Notes under the pieces: generated by a model
What the model was told of the DNA's origin: nothing
What the model saw: only the letters and a program-made list of their open reading frames with translations
Databases searched by the model: none
Shown here: positions 55,051 through 63,907 of the stretch, piece after piece
How the letters are laid out: each line of letters begins with the position of its first letter
Numbering within the stretch: the stretch's first letter is position 1
Translations under genes and position numbers: made by a program
Assembly: GCF_009765785.1 (NCBI RefSeq)
Contig: NZ_LMUT01000007.1
Location: 161,448-225,447 of the forward strand
From: Granulicella sp. L46
Lineage (GTDB): Bacteria > Acidobacteriota > Terriglobia > Terriglobales > Acidobacteriaceae
Direction of reading: 5' to 3'
Length of the DNA: 64,000 bases

Positions 55051-56607
55051 ATGATCGGACGCGGGATGAACAGGCGGCAATTTGTGGCGGCGGGCGCGGC
55101 GGCAGCGCTGACGGGTCGTGGGCGAAGGATATTTGGCCAGAGTGCAGCGGCGGTGAACGCGGGGTTGATCCAGACGCCGCTGGGAGCTCTGCGGGGCCAG
55201 GTTATCGATGGCGTGCGGGTGTTTCGGGGCGTGCCGTTCGCGGAGCCTCCGGTGGGCGTGTTGCGGTTCAAACCGCCAGTGAAAGTAAAGCCCTGGGTTG
55301 AGGAGCGCGAAGCTAGCCAGTTTTCGGCAGAGGCGATGCAGGACGGCGATGGAGAGGTTCCGAAGAGCGAAGACTGTTTGTATCTGAATGTGTGGACAGT
55401 GCCCGGTGCCGAGGCGTTGCCGGTGTTTGTGTGGATTCATGGGGGCGGGTTCACGGGCGGAAGCTCGTTTGCGCCGGTCTTTGATGGAACGGAGTTTGCG
55501 AAGGCCGGTGTGGTGGTGGTGACGGTGGCGTATCGGTTAGGCGTGTTTGGGTTTCTCGACATGGGGCCGCTGCTGGGGGCGGAGTATGCGGGATCGGGAA
55601 ATAATGCGGTGCGGGATTTAATTTGTGCGCTGGAGTGGGTGCGGGAGAATATTGAGGCGTTTGGAGGAGATCCGAAACGCGTAACGGTGGGGGGCGAGTC
55701 GGCGGGGGCGAAGCTGACGGATGTGCTGATGGGGGTGCCGAAGGCGCAGGGATTATTTGCGCAGATGATCTCGGAGAGCGGCGGCGCGGAGAGAGTGTGG
55801 CCGAAGGGAAATGCAGAGGCGGTGGCGCGGGGATTTGGCGAGGCGTGGGGGAGAGATGCGGAGAAGTTGAAGGTCGCGCCACCAGATGCGTTGATCAATG
55901 CGCAGGTGCGGTTTGTGGCGAGCTGGCCGCAGCATTTCCCGCTGCGGATGGAGGTGGATGGAAGCCTGATTCCGCGGCTGCCGGTGGAGACGATTGCGGG
56001 TGGAGCGCTGAGTGGGACACGGTTGCTGATCGGGACGAACCGCGATGAGAGTGCGTTGTTCGTGGGGCCGCATCCACAAAAAATCACTGCGGCGGATTTG
56101 GGGAATGTTCCGCTGGCGAAGTTTGATGAGGTGTTTGCGCGGTACGGGGCAGTGTATCCGGGGATGAGCGAGGAGCAACTGCGGATACGGGCGGTGACGG
56201 CCGAAGAATATTGGGTGCCGAGCGTGCGCTTGGTCGATGCCTACCTGAAGGGCGGAGGGACGGCGTGGATGTATCGGTTGGACTTTGCGCCTGCGAGTGG
56301 GAGATGGAAGGGCGAGGCGTATCACTCCGAAGATATTGGGCTGGTGTGGGACAAGGTGAATGAGGAGATTACGAATGTCGCGGCGGAGCGGGCGCTCGCG
56401 AAGCAGATGCATGCGGCTTGGCTGGCGTTCATCAAGGGGGAAACTCCGGGCGCCGAGGGGTTGCCGTTGTGGCCGCAGTATTCGAGTGAGACGCGCGAGA
56501 CCATGGTGTTCGACAAAGTGAGTCGTGTCGAGGCGAGGCCGCAGGAGGCGGAGTTGCGGTTATGGGATGGGGTTATGGGAGAGGTGATCGTCGTAAATAA
56601 TTCGTGA
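55051..56607 (+). CDS. Type-B carboxylesterase / lipase, Tat-exported
   Basis: The 518-residue alpha/beta-hydrolase starts MIGRGMNRRQFVAAG, a twin-arginine signal; ATG 55066 is also possible. The oxyanion loop is WIHGGGF. The nucleophile lies in GGESAGA, the acid residue follows in TNRDESALF and the His in AYHSEDIG. SEDCLYLNVW is the second family signature. It would hydrolyse esters in the periplasm. It follows the PAP2 gene by 22 bases in the same direction, so the two are probably one operon. Confidence 0.9.
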   Translation: MIGRGMNRRQFVAAGAAAALTGRGRRIFGQSAAAVNAGLIQTPLGALRGQVIDGVRVFRGVPFAEPPVGVLRFKPPVKVKPWVEEREASQFSAEAMQDGDGEVPKSEDCLYLNVWTVPGAEALPVFVWIHGGGFTGGSSFAPVFDGTEFAKAGVVVVTVAYRLGVFGFLDMGPLLGAEYAGSGNNAVRDLICALEWVRENIEAFGGDPKRVTVGGESAGAKLTDVLMGVPKAQGLFAQMISESGGAERVWPKGNAEAVARGFGEAWGRDAEKLKVAPPDALINAQVRFVASWPQHFPLRMEVDGSLIPRLPVETIAGGALSGTRLLIGTNRDESALFVGPHPQKITAADLGNVPLAKFDEVFARYGAVYPGMSEEQLRIRAVTAEEYWVPSVRLVDAYLKGGGTAWMYRLDFAPASGRWKGEAYHSEDIGLVWDKVNEEITNVAAERALAKQMHAAWLAFIKGETPGAEGLPLWPQYSSETRETMVFDKVSRVEARPQEAELRLWDGVMGEVIVVNNS

Positions 56608-56651
56608 GCGAGAGCAAGTGGATTTGCGCGGGGCTGGGTTTGCTGGAGTAG

Positions 56652-56666
56652 GCGCCCGGGAGGCGC
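56652..56666 (+). promoter_or_regulatory. Hairpin holding the ribosome binding site of the first small secreted gene
   Basis: GCGCC-CGGGA-GGCGC is a perfect 5-bp stem whose loop and right arm contain the GGGAGG ribosome binding site. It ends five bases before ATG 56672. The same hairpin recurs before the paralogue at 57285-57299. Confidence 0.5.
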
Positions 56667-56671
56667 AGGGT

Positions 56672-57265
56672 ATGCGCAAGACGATCGGTGTTCTTGTAGT
56701 GATGATGGCGATGGCCTTGGGAGGGCGCCTGGTCGGCGCGCAGGTGGTGGATCCTTCCACGGGATTCACGGTGGATGCGGCTACGGATCCGATGGATTTT
56801 TCGGCGATTATGAGTGGGCAGCCGGGGAATGTCGGGATGGAGGCGATGATGTCGGCGAATGCGCAGGCACAGGCTGCGGCCGAACAGAACATGGCGGCGA
56901 TGCAGGATTCGGCGTCGGCTTCGATTGCCGGGATGAACTCTAGCGACGATACGCCGGTGGCGCCGGTGGTTCCAGCGCTGCCGGTTACGCCGGAGCCGGT
57001 AATTACGCCTGGGGGCGGGACGTTCAATGCTAGTGTGCAGGTGACGATTGCGGACAGCGATGCGTCGGCGGCTGTGTTCTATACGACGGACGGGAAGAAG
57101 CCTACGACTTCGTCCGAGCGATACGCTGGGCCGATTGCGGTAAGCGCGAAGACCAAGGTGCAGGCGCTGGCGTTCGACGTGAGTATGCAGCCGAGCGGCG
57201 TGGTTTCGAAGACGTTTAAGGTTAAGGCGGCGAAGGGGTCTTTGCAGCCGGCGGGTGCATCTTAG
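56672..57265 (+). CDS. Secreted protein with chitobiase-C-terminal-like domain (paralogue 1)
   Basis: The 197-residue protein has a signal peptide ending near VGAQ. A Met/Ala/Gln-rich helical stretch (NAQAQAAAEQNMAAMQ) and a Pro/Val linker (PVAPVVPALPVTPEPV) precede a small beta domain with FYTTDGKKPTTSSERYAGP. The last matches the chitobiase/beta-hexosaminidase C-terminal domain (PF13290-type), usually an accessory module. There is no catalytic domain. ATG 56672 follows GGGAGG. The next gene is a clear paralogue. Confidence 0.75.
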   Translation: MRKTIGVLVVMMAMALGGRLVGAQVVDPSTGFTVDAATDPMDFSAIMSGQPGNVGMEAMMSANAQAQAAAEQNMAAMQDSASASIAGMNSSDDTPVAPVVPALPVTPEPVITPGGGTFNASVQVTIADSDASAAVFYTTDGKKPTTSSERYAGPIAVSAKTKVQALAFDVSMQPSGVVSKTFKVKAAKGSLQPAGAS

Positions 57266-57284
57266 AGAATGTTGCAACGAAGAA

Positions 57285-57299
57285 GCGCCCGGGAGGCGC
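57285..57299 (+). promoter_or_regulatory. Hairpin holding the ribosome binding site of the second small secreted gene
   Basis: The same 15 bases, GCGCCCGGGAGGCGC, recur five bases before ATG 57305. Upstream sequence and spacing are conserved between the two paralogues. Confidence 0.5.
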
Positions 57300-57304
57300 T
57301 GAGT

Positions 57305-57781
57305 ATGCGCAGGATGATCTTGATGCTGACGGTTGTGGCGATGGTTGTGATGGGTGGGGGCTTGGTGCGGGCGCAGGACGCGACGATGATGGGGATACAG
57401 GCGGCGCAACAGGCGAACGACATGGCGATGCAGGCTGCGCAGACTGCGAATCAGATGGCGATGCAGGCCGCGCAACAGGCCACTCAGGATGCTATGCAGG
57501 TGAACAGCAGAATGTCTATGGCGGTGCAGCGGCCAGCGCTGCCGGTGACGCCTCGGCCTGTGATTGTGAAGTTGAAGGGTGGGATTAGCGTTATTTTGTA
57601 TGATGCTGATCCTGAGGCGATTGTGTTTTATACGACCGACGGTTCGTTGCCGACGCTTCGGTCGTTGCGGTATGCGGGGCCGATCGTGGTGAGCTCGAAG
57701 GTGCGGGTTCGAGCGATGGCGTTTGACTTGGCGGATATGCCGAGTGGGGTGGTTTCGAAGACGTTTCGAGTCAAGTCCTGA
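57305..57781 (+). CDS. Secreted protein with chitobiase-C-terminal-like domain (paralogue 2)
   Basis: The 158-residue protein has a signal peptide (LTVVAMVVMGGGLVRAQ). The helical part is a near-repeat of MAMQAAQ(Q/T)A units (QANDMAMQAAQTANQMAMQA), about 11 residues per repeat and likely coiled. The end domain, FYTTDGSLPTLRSLRYAGP then MPSGVVSKTFRVK, matches paralogue 1. The linker PALPVTPRPVI also matches. It lies 39 bases after paralogue 1 and is probably co-transcribed. A structural or binding role at the cell surface is possible. Confidence 0.75.
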   Translation: MRRMILMLTVVAMVVMGGGLVRAQDATMMGIQAAQQANDMAMQAAQTANQMAMQAAQQATQDAMQVNSRMSMAVQRPALPVTPRPVIVKLKGGISVILYDADPEAIVFYTTDGSLPTLRSLRYAGPIVVSSKVRVRAMAFDLADMPSGVVSKTFRVKS

Positions 57782-57815
57782 GGCGCTTGGGGGCGATTTT
57801 CGTTGGATTTGGTGT

Positions 57816-57871
57816 CGACTTAGCCCGGTTTCGGGTAACGCGGTGACATCTTAGCCTGGTTTCGGGACGCA
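57816..57871 (+). repeat. Dispersed repeat with GGTTTCGGG motif, copy B (partner 28771-28828)
   Basis: CGACTTAGCCCGGTTTCGGGT is followed by TTAGCCTGGTTTCGGGACGCA. The second block is identical over 21 bases to the minus strand of copy A. The element itself is a tandem pair of the TTAG-N4-GTTTCGGG unit. Confidence 0.7.
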
Positions 57872-57970
57872 GAGGTGGCGAAGGAGGTGCTGTGCCTGGC
57901 ATCTCAATTTTGGGATGCTATGATACTCGGGCTTTTGGAATGAGATGGCAGGCTGTCCGAGGAGAGGGCT

Positions 57971-58453
57971 ATGAAGATGAGAGCTGGGTGGAGGGTTCTG
58001 GCGGTCGGGGTGGTGTGTGGGGCGATGGTTTGCCCGGCGATGTTGGCGGCTAAGACCAAGCTGCCGGTGCCGAGTACGTGGGAGCTGGACCAGTTGCGGT
58101 CGGACTTTGGGGGTGGGCCGAAGATGCAGTCGGACGTGTTCACGGTGAATGAGGACAAGCCGGCGATGCTGAGCGTGGACTTCGTGATGGTGGATGATTC
58201 CGGGAAGACGGTGAAGAGCTCGTGGAGCGGACCACAGAATGGCAGGATGCTGCCGCTGACGGGAAGCTCGGGGATGAGCTTTGGGATCGACAAGGACGGG
58301 AACGAGCACTGGGTGTTCGCGGATGGGGCGACGCGGGTGGGGAAGATGTCGTTGGAGAAGGATAAGAGGACAGTGCTGGTGCGGGTGTTGTACACGGGCA
58401 AGGATGGGAAGCAGTACAACCAGGTGTTGATGTACAACCGAACGGATCAGTGA
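57971..58453 (+). CDS. Secreted protein of unknown function
   Basis: The 160-residue protein has a good signal peptide (MKMRAGWRVLAVGVVCGAMV, cleaved near MLAAK). The mature part is predicted beta-rich (MLSVDFVMVDDSGKTV; TVLVRVLYTGKDGKQYNQV), with a WELDQLRSDFGGGP start. I do not recognise a family; the shape suggests a small beta-barrel. ATG follows GAGGAGAGGG. It stands alone, with repeats on both sides. Confidence 0.75.
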   Translation: MKMRAGWRVLAVGVVCGAMVCPAMLAAKTKLPVPSTWELDQLRSDFGGGPKMQSDVFTVNEDKPAMLSVDFVMVDDSGKTVKSSWSGPQNGRMLPLTGSSGMSFGIDKDGNEHWVFADGATRVGKMSLEKDKRTVLVRVLYTGKDGKQYNQVLMYNRTDQ

Positions 58454-58465
58454 CGGGATAGTTAT

Positions 58466-58511
58466 CAGTTCTTAGTTGTCAGCTGTCAGGAAGGGCAGGA
58501 ACTGAGAACTG
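58466..58511. repeat. Inverted repeat after the unknown secreted gene
   Basis: CAGTTCTTAG (58466-58475) pairs with CTGAGAACTG (58502-58511) at nine of ten positions, with TGTCAGCTGTCAGG in the loop. There is no T-run. It resembles the AGTTATCAGTT-type repeats often found between bacterial genes. Confidence 0.55.
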
Positions 58512-58537
58512 CACTAAGATATTTGGCGGAGGGAGTT

Positions 58538-59245
58538 ATGGCTGATTCCCAGATATTGAAGCCGGCCGCGCAGATGGCGGCTACGAATACGGCCCATTTT
58601 CCTAACGAGAGTGCGGCTTATCGGGCGGCACGCAATGCGCTGCTGGCGGAAGAGATTGAATTGCGACGGCATGTGGAGCGGGTGGCTGCGCAGCGGCGAG
58701 AGCTGCCGGTGGGTGGTGAGGTTCCGCGCGACTTCGAGTTCGTGGCAGAGGCGGGGCCGGTTCGGCTTTCGGAGTTGTTCGGCGATAAAGACACGCTGAT
58801 GGTTTACAGCATGATGTTTGGACCGCAGCGGAAGGCAGTGTGTCCATCGTGCACTTCGTTCCTTACTTCGTGGAATGGGACGGCGGTGAATCTGCGGGAG
58901 CGGGTGGCGATGGCGGTGACGGCGCGCTCGCCGATTGAGCGGCTGGTGGAGTTCAAGAAACAACGTGGGCTGGGGAATCTTGTGTTCGCCTCGGATGGGT
59001 CGGGCGAGTACACGCGGACGTATGTGAATGCGGAAGACGCGGACGTGCCGGGGTTCAGTGTGTTCACGCGGCGGGATGGGAAGGTGTTTCACTTCTACAG
59101 CGGGGAGTTGAGCGGGGCGATGGCGGATCCGGGGCAGGATCCGCGCGGTGCTCCGGACATGGATCCGTTGTGGCTGATGCTGGATATGGCGCCGGAAGGG
59201 CGCGGGACGGATTGGTATCCGAAGCTGGAGTACAAGCGCGGGTAG
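58538..59245 (+). CDS. DUF899 family thioredoxin-like protein
   Basis: The 235-residue protein starts at ATG 58538 after GGAGGGAG. The family pattern is seen in AYRAARNALLAEEIELRRHV, RRELPVGGEVPRDFEF, LSELFGDKDTLMVYSMMFGP and KAVCPSCTSFLTSWNG, with the CPSC motif of the thioredoxin fold. The C-terminus ends RGTDWYPKLEYKR. DUF899 proteins are presumed oxidoreductases; the function is unproven. It has no signal peptide. Confidence 0.88.
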   Translation: MADSQILKPAAQMAATNTAHFPNESAAYRAARNALLAEEIELRRHVERVAAQRRELPVGGEVPRDFEFVAEAGPVRLSELFGDKDTLMVYSMMFGPQRKAVCPSCTSFLTSWNGTAVNLRERVAMAVTARSPIERLVEFKKQRGLGNLVFASDGSGEYTRTYVNAEDADVPGFSVFTRRDGKVFHFYSGELSGAMADPGQDPRGAPDMDPLWLMLDMAPEGRGTDWYPKLEYKRG

Positions 59246-59305
59246 GGGCTGGGTGCGCGGTCAACTTGCCGAAAAGGTGGGTGGTTCGCGGTCATCGGAG
59301 GAGCG

Positions 59306-60238
59306 ATGAATCAATCCGTTAATGGCTGCGTAGTCGACGAAACAACGGGCGAGCCTCTTACTTCGCCTGATGTAAGGCTTTATCGGATTGGGGTTTCTGG
59401 CGAGACCTGCACCTCGCTTGACGAGCATGGCTGTTTCTCGTTCTCGGACCTGCCTGAGGGGGAATACTCCTTAGCCTTTCAAGATAAGAACTTTGTTCCT
59501 CGGTACGAACGCCTGACTCTTGCTCAGGGTCAAATCTTGCCGTCGCTGCACATTGCCCTCAGGCCTGGGGGCGTGTTGTCCGGGAGGATTCTCGACGATA
59601 AGCAACAGCCGCCTGAGCGTTGCTGGTTCACCTTGGTTCGAGCCGGGGAAAGAAGGGGCGAGTCAGGGTACATCAGCGACTCCGGTGACCACAAAGTCTC
59701 CGACGACGGCACCTTCTGCTCACCGCCCCTCCCTCCAGCTCGATACTTTCTGCGCTTCGCCGGCATTCTTCGTAAGCCAGCAGACGCTGTACCAAACGAA
59801 CCGCGTCACCTTGCCATGCAACAGCGCATCTTTGATTTTCTGTATCCCGACGCTCAGGATATCTCGGATGCGACGGGCTTCGATGTTGAACTTGGCCAGA
59901 CGATCTCGGGTTTGCAACTACAGATTCCGCGTTCAATCTGGTATACGGTTCGGGGCAAAGTAACAGGGGAACTGCCAACAGGGGATCATCGAATCAATGT
60001 GATGTTCTCGCGAACAATGGGAACAATTGATGGGATCGGCGGGGGTAGCGGACCCAAGGTGGGGCAGGACGGAACCTTTGAACATCAGGTGCAGTCAGGC
60101 GATTACGCTGTCGAGGTCTGGGAGCTTGCGCCGCCGGAGCCAGACGGGCGCACGAGCGTGCTTCGGAAGTTTGCCGCCACAAACATCCGGGTAACTAATG
60201 CTGACCTTGAGGGTATAGAAATCCACATCCCCTCTTAA
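59306..60238 (+). CDS. Carboxypeptidase-regulatory-like (CarboxypepD_reg) protein
   Basis: The 310-residue protein begins directly with a beta-sandwich module: GCVVDETTGEPLTSPDV and FSFSDLPEGEYSLAF. A second similar module (LRPGGVLSGRILDDKQQP; PPARYFLRFAG) and a third (YTVRGKVTGELPTGDHRI) follow. There is no signal peptide with the present ATG, which has a GGAGGAG ribosome binding site, so a cytoplasmic or non-classical location must be assumed. Related modules are abundant in acidobacterial surface proteins. Its lower GC third-position bias compared with neighbours is notable. Confidence 0.7.
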   Translation: MNQSVNGCVVDETTGEPLTSPDVRLYRIGVSGETCTSLDEHGCFSFSDLPEGEYSLAFQDKNFVPRYERLTLAQGQILPSLHIALRPGGVLSGRILDDKQQPPERCWFTLVRAGERRGESGYISDSGDHKVSDDGTFCSPPLPPARYFLRFAGILRKPADAVPNEPRHLAMQQRIFDFLYPDAQDISDATGFDVELGQTISGLQLQIPRSIWYTVRGKVTGELPTGDHRINVMFSRTMGTIDGIGGGSGPKVGQDGTFEHQVQSGDYAVEVWELAPPEPDGRTSVLRKFAATNIRVTNADLEGIEIHIPS

Positions 60239-60397
60239 ACCGTTGATGCGCGCTCTATTTTTGCAACGTAAGGTGCCGCGTGGTCGGGCCACTTGTCCGG
60301 CTGTCCAGAGATACGTAGCTCTTGCGATCAAAGCAGGCTCTTAAAAACGGGGGTTTCGGAACCCTCAATTCGAGTGAGGAAGGATTTACGGGCGGGG

Positions 60398-61282
60398 CTA
60401 AGCCAAGGCGAGATTAAGGTTGCTGATCGCTTCGTCGATCTCCTGCGTGTTCTTGAAGCCAACCGTTACTGCGTCTACGCCGGCGTTGCGAAAGGCGAAC
60501 CGCATGGCTGCCTGGCGGTCCTCACGACGCGTAAACGTTCCCGCTCCTACCAGCTTCATGCTGACTACACCCATGCCCTGGCTGTGTACCTTCTTGACGT
60601 GATCGACCACCTCGGACACATCGGAGGGGTTGTTGTTGTCTGCGCCGGTGGGGCCATCCATACGGGTTCCGTTGTGGTTCATGCGGACCATCGCAACCTC
60701 GAGCCAGTCGTTGCCCGGCATCTGGCGCAACGCCGGCAAGCCATGCACTGAGGCTCCACGTGCGACGATGATCTTCTTCGACTGCGCCTCCAGGATTCCA
60801 TCTTGCCAGTGCTTCGTATTGCTGACCCAGTCTGGTGTGTGCTGCCAGTGGAGCAGCATGATGTCGAAGTATTCCGTCTGCGAGGTGCGGCGCATCTGGT
60901 CGAAGCGTTTGCGCGGGTCAGCCCCTGGATCCGTGGTGACCTTGGTCATGAGCTGATATGTATCGCGCGGAAAGGGTTTGAGGGCTTCGCCGAGCATGGC
61001 GGGAGTGACGTAGGCCTCCGCGGTCTCAAAGAATCGAATGCCGCGGTCGTAGGCGTAGTGAATGAGGCGGTTGAACTCCTGCTGGCCGAGGGCGGCTTGG
61101 ACGTAGCCATTGTCGGAGCCGGTGCCAAACGCGAGCCGGCTGACTTTCACGCCACACTTGCCTAGGGTCACGGTATCTGTGGCGGAACGCGGCGCTGCAT
61201 GGAGAGAGGGATTGCTGACGCTGGCCATGGTTCCGGCAGCGATCGAAGTCTTCAAAAATTCGCGACGGGTAAACGGGCTCAT
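60398..61282 (-). CDS. Tat-exported aldo/keto reductase
   Basis: The 294-residue protein starts at ATG 61282 after GGAG, giving the twin-arginine signal FTRREFLKTSIAAG. The reductase barrel has LAFGTGSDNGY, GIRFFETAEAYVTP (Asp replaced: usual DTAxxYG is ETAEAYV), LMTKVTTDP (catalytic Lys) and MLLHWQHTPD (His). The tail VDAVTVGFKNTQEIDEAISN is typical. Replacement of the NADP-site Asp by Glu is a small deviation. The longer frame to 61570 overlaps the divergent hydrolase gene and is rejected. Confidence 0.88.
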   Translation of the reverse strand: MSPFTRREFLKTSIAAGTMASVSNPSLHAAPRSATDTVTLGKCGVKVSRLAFGTGSDNGYVQAALGQQEFNRLIHYAYDRGIRFFETAEAYVTPAMLGEALKPFPRDTYQLMTKVTTDPGADPRKRFDQMRRTSQTEYFDIMLLHWQHTPDWVSNTKHWQDGILEAQSKKIIVARGASVHGLPALRQMPGNDWLEVAMVRMNHNGTRMDGPTGADNNNPSDVSEVVDHVKKVHSQGMGVVSMKLVGAGTFTRREDRQAAMRFAFRNAGVDAVTVGFKNTQEIDEAISNLNLALA

Positions 61283-61508
61283 GGGAGATCTCCGTTTCAG
61301 GCAGAAGGCGGCTGCCATTTCCAAAATGGTAGCACTCTGCTCGCGAGGTTTGTGGCAGGGCAGAGTGTTCTTTGTGGCTTTGGACGGATTGGTCCACCGT
61401 TGGAGTAGCAAGCGCATACGGCTGTTAGTTTTGCCAGTTCTTCGATGGGTCGCGATCGGGTAGGGTAGCACTGCTGAAGATCCAGCCGGAAAGTCCAATT
61501 GCAGGTAA

Positions 61509-62447
61509 ATGCAGATGATAGGCAGCGATCCACTTCCTTCTTGGAACGAAGGTTCGACAAAGAAAAGCATCCTCGAGTTTGTTCGGGGAGTGACAACGGC
61601 TGGCGGGCCCTCCTTCGTAAAACCCGAAGAGCGGATCGCGGTCTTCGATAACGACGGGACGTTGTGGAGCGAGCAGCCATTTTATTTCCAGGTTGCATTT
61701 GTCTTCGATCGTCTGAAAGCGATGGCGCCGGAACATCCTGAGTGGAAGGACAACCCACTCTATACGGCGGTGCTGGCGGGAGATATGAAGGCTGTGGCTG
61801 CGGGAGGGGTGAAGGGTTTGCTGGAGGTGGCGATGGTTACCCACGCCGGCATGAACACAGAAGAGTTTGCGAAGATTGCTGCGGATTGGATGAAAAGCGC
61901 CAAGCATCCCAAGTTCGCTTGCTGCTATACGGATGTGATTTTCCAGCCGATGTTGGAACTGCTTGCGTACCTGCGCGCCAATCTCTTTAAGACGTTTATT
62001 GTTTCGGGCGGAGGAGTTGAATTTATCCGGGTCTTCGCCGAAAAGGTTTATGGGATTCCGCCGGAGCAGGTGATTGGCAGTTGCATCGAAACCAAGTTCG
62101 AGATTGTGGACGGCGTTCCGGTGCTGACGCGGCTGCCAGCGCTTAATTTTATGGACGATACCGTTGGGAAGCCGGTGGGGATCAACCGACATATTGGACG
62201 GCGGCCGATCGCTGCGTTTGGCAACTCTGACGGCGATCTGCAGATGCTGCAGTGGACGACTGCGGGGAAGGGATCTCGATTTGCGTTGCTGGTGCATCAC
62301 ACGGATGCGGTCCGCGAGTATGCCTATGATGTATCACCCTTCGGCAAGCTGGATGTGGCGTTGACGGAGGCCGCGGCGAAGGGTTGGACTGTGGTGGATA
62401 TGAAGAACGACTGGAACCGGGTGTTCGCGTTCGACGCCGTGGAATAG
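61509..62447 (+). CDS. HAD-superfamily hydrolase
   Basis: The 312-residue protein has motif I VFDNDGTLW near residue 45, motif II in TFIVSGGGVEF, and motif III/IV in AAFGNSDGDLQML. The cap domain lies between I and II. These are the phosphoserine-phosphatase-like features of family I HAD enzymes. There is no signal peptide with ATG 61509; ATG 61515 is also possible. The substrate is unknown. Confidence 0.88.
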   Translation: MQMIGSDPLPSWNEGSTKKSILEFVRGVTTAGGPSFVKPEERIAVFDNDGTLWSEQPFYFQVAFVFDRLKAMAPEHPEWKDNPLYTAVLAGDMKAVAAGGVKGLLEVAMVTHAGMNTEEFAKIAADWMKSAKHPKFACCYTDVIFQPMLELLAYLRANLFKTFIVSGGGVEFIRVFAEKVYGIPPEQVIGSCIETKFEIVDGVPVLTRLPALNFMDDTVGKPVGINRHIGRRPIAAFGNSDGDLQMLQWTTAGKGSRFALLVHHTDAVREYAYDVSPFGKLDVALTEAAAKGWTVVDMKNDWNRVFAFDAVE

Positions 62448-62475
62448 GTAGTCGGAGCGCGTACTCCAGGTGTAG

Positions 62476-63174
62476 TTATTCTGGCGGCTCGGAGACGTGC
62501 GGCGGCGGGAGATCCGGGGTAGAGGTTCTGGGGCGATACGAGGAGACGAGACGCGAGATTACGACCGCGAGATAGAAGAGGCCAGTGATGTTCTCGAATG
62601 CGGCTACCAATCGAACGTAACTGTTGATCGGGAGGATGCCTCCATAGCCGACGCCACTGAGCGTGATCATGCTGAAGTACAGGAATGTGCCACTCTGGCC
62701 GAGGGCGATTGTCTGATTGAACGCGTTATGAATGAAGTGATCGAGGACCCAATAGAGCTGCGAGAAGGCGATCGCGAGGACGAGATAGCAGATGATTGCT
62801 TCTGAAATGATGCTGCCGGTTACCTTTGCGATGGAGCCAAAGCGGCGGAACAAACCCCATAGGATCGCGCAGGAGAGGGCTAATCCGGCGAGAGGCGCGA
62901 GGTGGGTGTAGCCGTGACGGGGGTCGCCGAAAGCTTCGAGAAGGCGTGCGAAGAGCCAAAGGATACCCGCTGGGAGCACAATCCTGCGGACAACTTTCAG
63001 GTCTGCCAAGTGAAGGACGCCTACGATCAATAGCAGCAGTTGGATGATTGCCGCTACGCCGCCTATGCGTCGATGGTGGTCAATCAGCGGCGAGGAAATC
63101 ATCGCTGCGATGAGGGCAGCCAGCAGCAACTCGGAGCGATAGGATTCGAGCACGGCACGTGGGGTTCGCTTCAT
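62476..63174 (-). CDS. Small ion channel protein (potassium-channel-like pore)
   Basis: The 232-residue protein has five or six membrane helices (LLLAALIAAMISSP; VAAIIQLLLLIVGVLHLADL; LAPLAGLALSCAILWGLF; AIICYLVLAIAFSQLYWVL; FENITGLFYLAVVISRLV). Between the last two is a pore loop, YFSMITLSGVGYGGILP, resembling the K+ selectivity filter T-x-G-Y-G (here SGVGYG). It ends in a Pro-rich tail. Cation selectivity is inferred. There is no cytoplasmic RCK domain. Confidence 0.82.
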   Translation of the reverse strand: MKRTPRAVLESYRSELLLAALIAAMISSPLIDHHRRIGGVAAIIQLLLLIVGVLHLADLKVVRRIVLPAGILWLFARLLEAFGDPRHGYTHLAPLAGLALSCAILWGLFRRFGSIAKVTGSIISEAIICYLVLAIAFSQLYWVLDHFIHNAFNQTIALGQSGTFLYFSMITLSGVGYGGILPINSYVRLVAAFENITGLFYLAVVISRLVSSYRPRTSTPDLPPPHVSEPPE

Positions 63175-63289
63175 GGCTATCTACATCTTCTCCTATCGCC
63201 TGGCGGATGGGAACGTTGATGGATTCGGGGCTGGCGGGGTGACCTATGATGGCTTAGCGGGACCCCGCTGAAAGGAAGCGTTCGATTAG

Positions 63290-63907
63290 GTGACGGCAAC
63301 TCTCTGGGCGGCGGGCGTGGTGGTGCTTCTGGATGTGTGCGTGGGCGCTCGGTATTGCGTGAAGCTGATCCGCAAGGAGGCGCATCCGCGGATTGCGACG
63401 TGGCTGATCTTTGAGCTCGGCGTGGTGATGAGTTTGGTTGCGTATTTTGCGTCGCAGGATCATAGCCTGGTGAAGGCCGCGCTAAACCTTACGGACTTCG
63501 TTGTGGTCACTGCCATTATTGCAGCGCTGTTTTTTGAGCAGCGCGGTGAGAAGATTTCGTTCACGAGGAATGAGCGGTTGTGCCTGCTGATTGCGGGCAT
63601 AACAATGGTCGCTTGGATGATTACGAAGACAGCGTGGATCGGCTTTGTGGGATTCCAGGCGGTGATGACGGTGGCGTATCTGCCGACGATTGAGAGTATG
63701 TGGCAGTGGAAGCCGGGGAGATCGCCGGAGCCAGTTGAGACGTGGGGGATTAATGCTGTGGCTGCGCTGATCGGCGTCGTGCTGGATGTGACCGGCAGCC
63801 GCGATTATGTCGCGATGCTTTATCCGCTGCGGGCGTTTCTGCTTTGCGTGTTGATTGTGGTGCTGGTGGTGAGGTGGGAGAGGAAGAGTAGGGCGCTTAG
63901 GCGGTGA
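63290..63907 (+). CDS. Integral membrane protein of unknown function
   Basis: The 205-residue protein starts at GTG 63290. About six or seven hydrophobic helices are seen: LWAAGVVVLLDVCVGARYCV, ATWLIFELGVVMSLVAYF, LNLTDFVVVTAIIAALFF, CLLIAGITMVAWMI, FQAVMTVAYLPTI and AFLLCVLIVVLVVRW. Short charged loops and a WQWKPG loop separate them. I do not recognise the family. It overlaps the end of a convergent partial gene by 11 bases. Confidence 0.75.
   Translation: MTATLWAAGVVVLLDVCVGARYCVKLIRKEAHPRIATWLIFELGVVMSLVAYFASQDHSLVKAALNLTDFVVVTAIIAALFFEQRGEKISFTRNERLCLLIAGITMVAWMITKTAWIGFVGFQAVMTVAYLPTIESMWQWKPGRSPEPVETWGINAVAALIGVVLDVTGSRDYVAMLYPLRAFLLCVLIVVLVVRWERKSRALRR

Noticed and set aside
61283..61570. 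96-residue N-terminal extension of the aldo/keto reductase
   Set aside because: It would bury the twin-arginine signal and overlap the divergent HAD gene.
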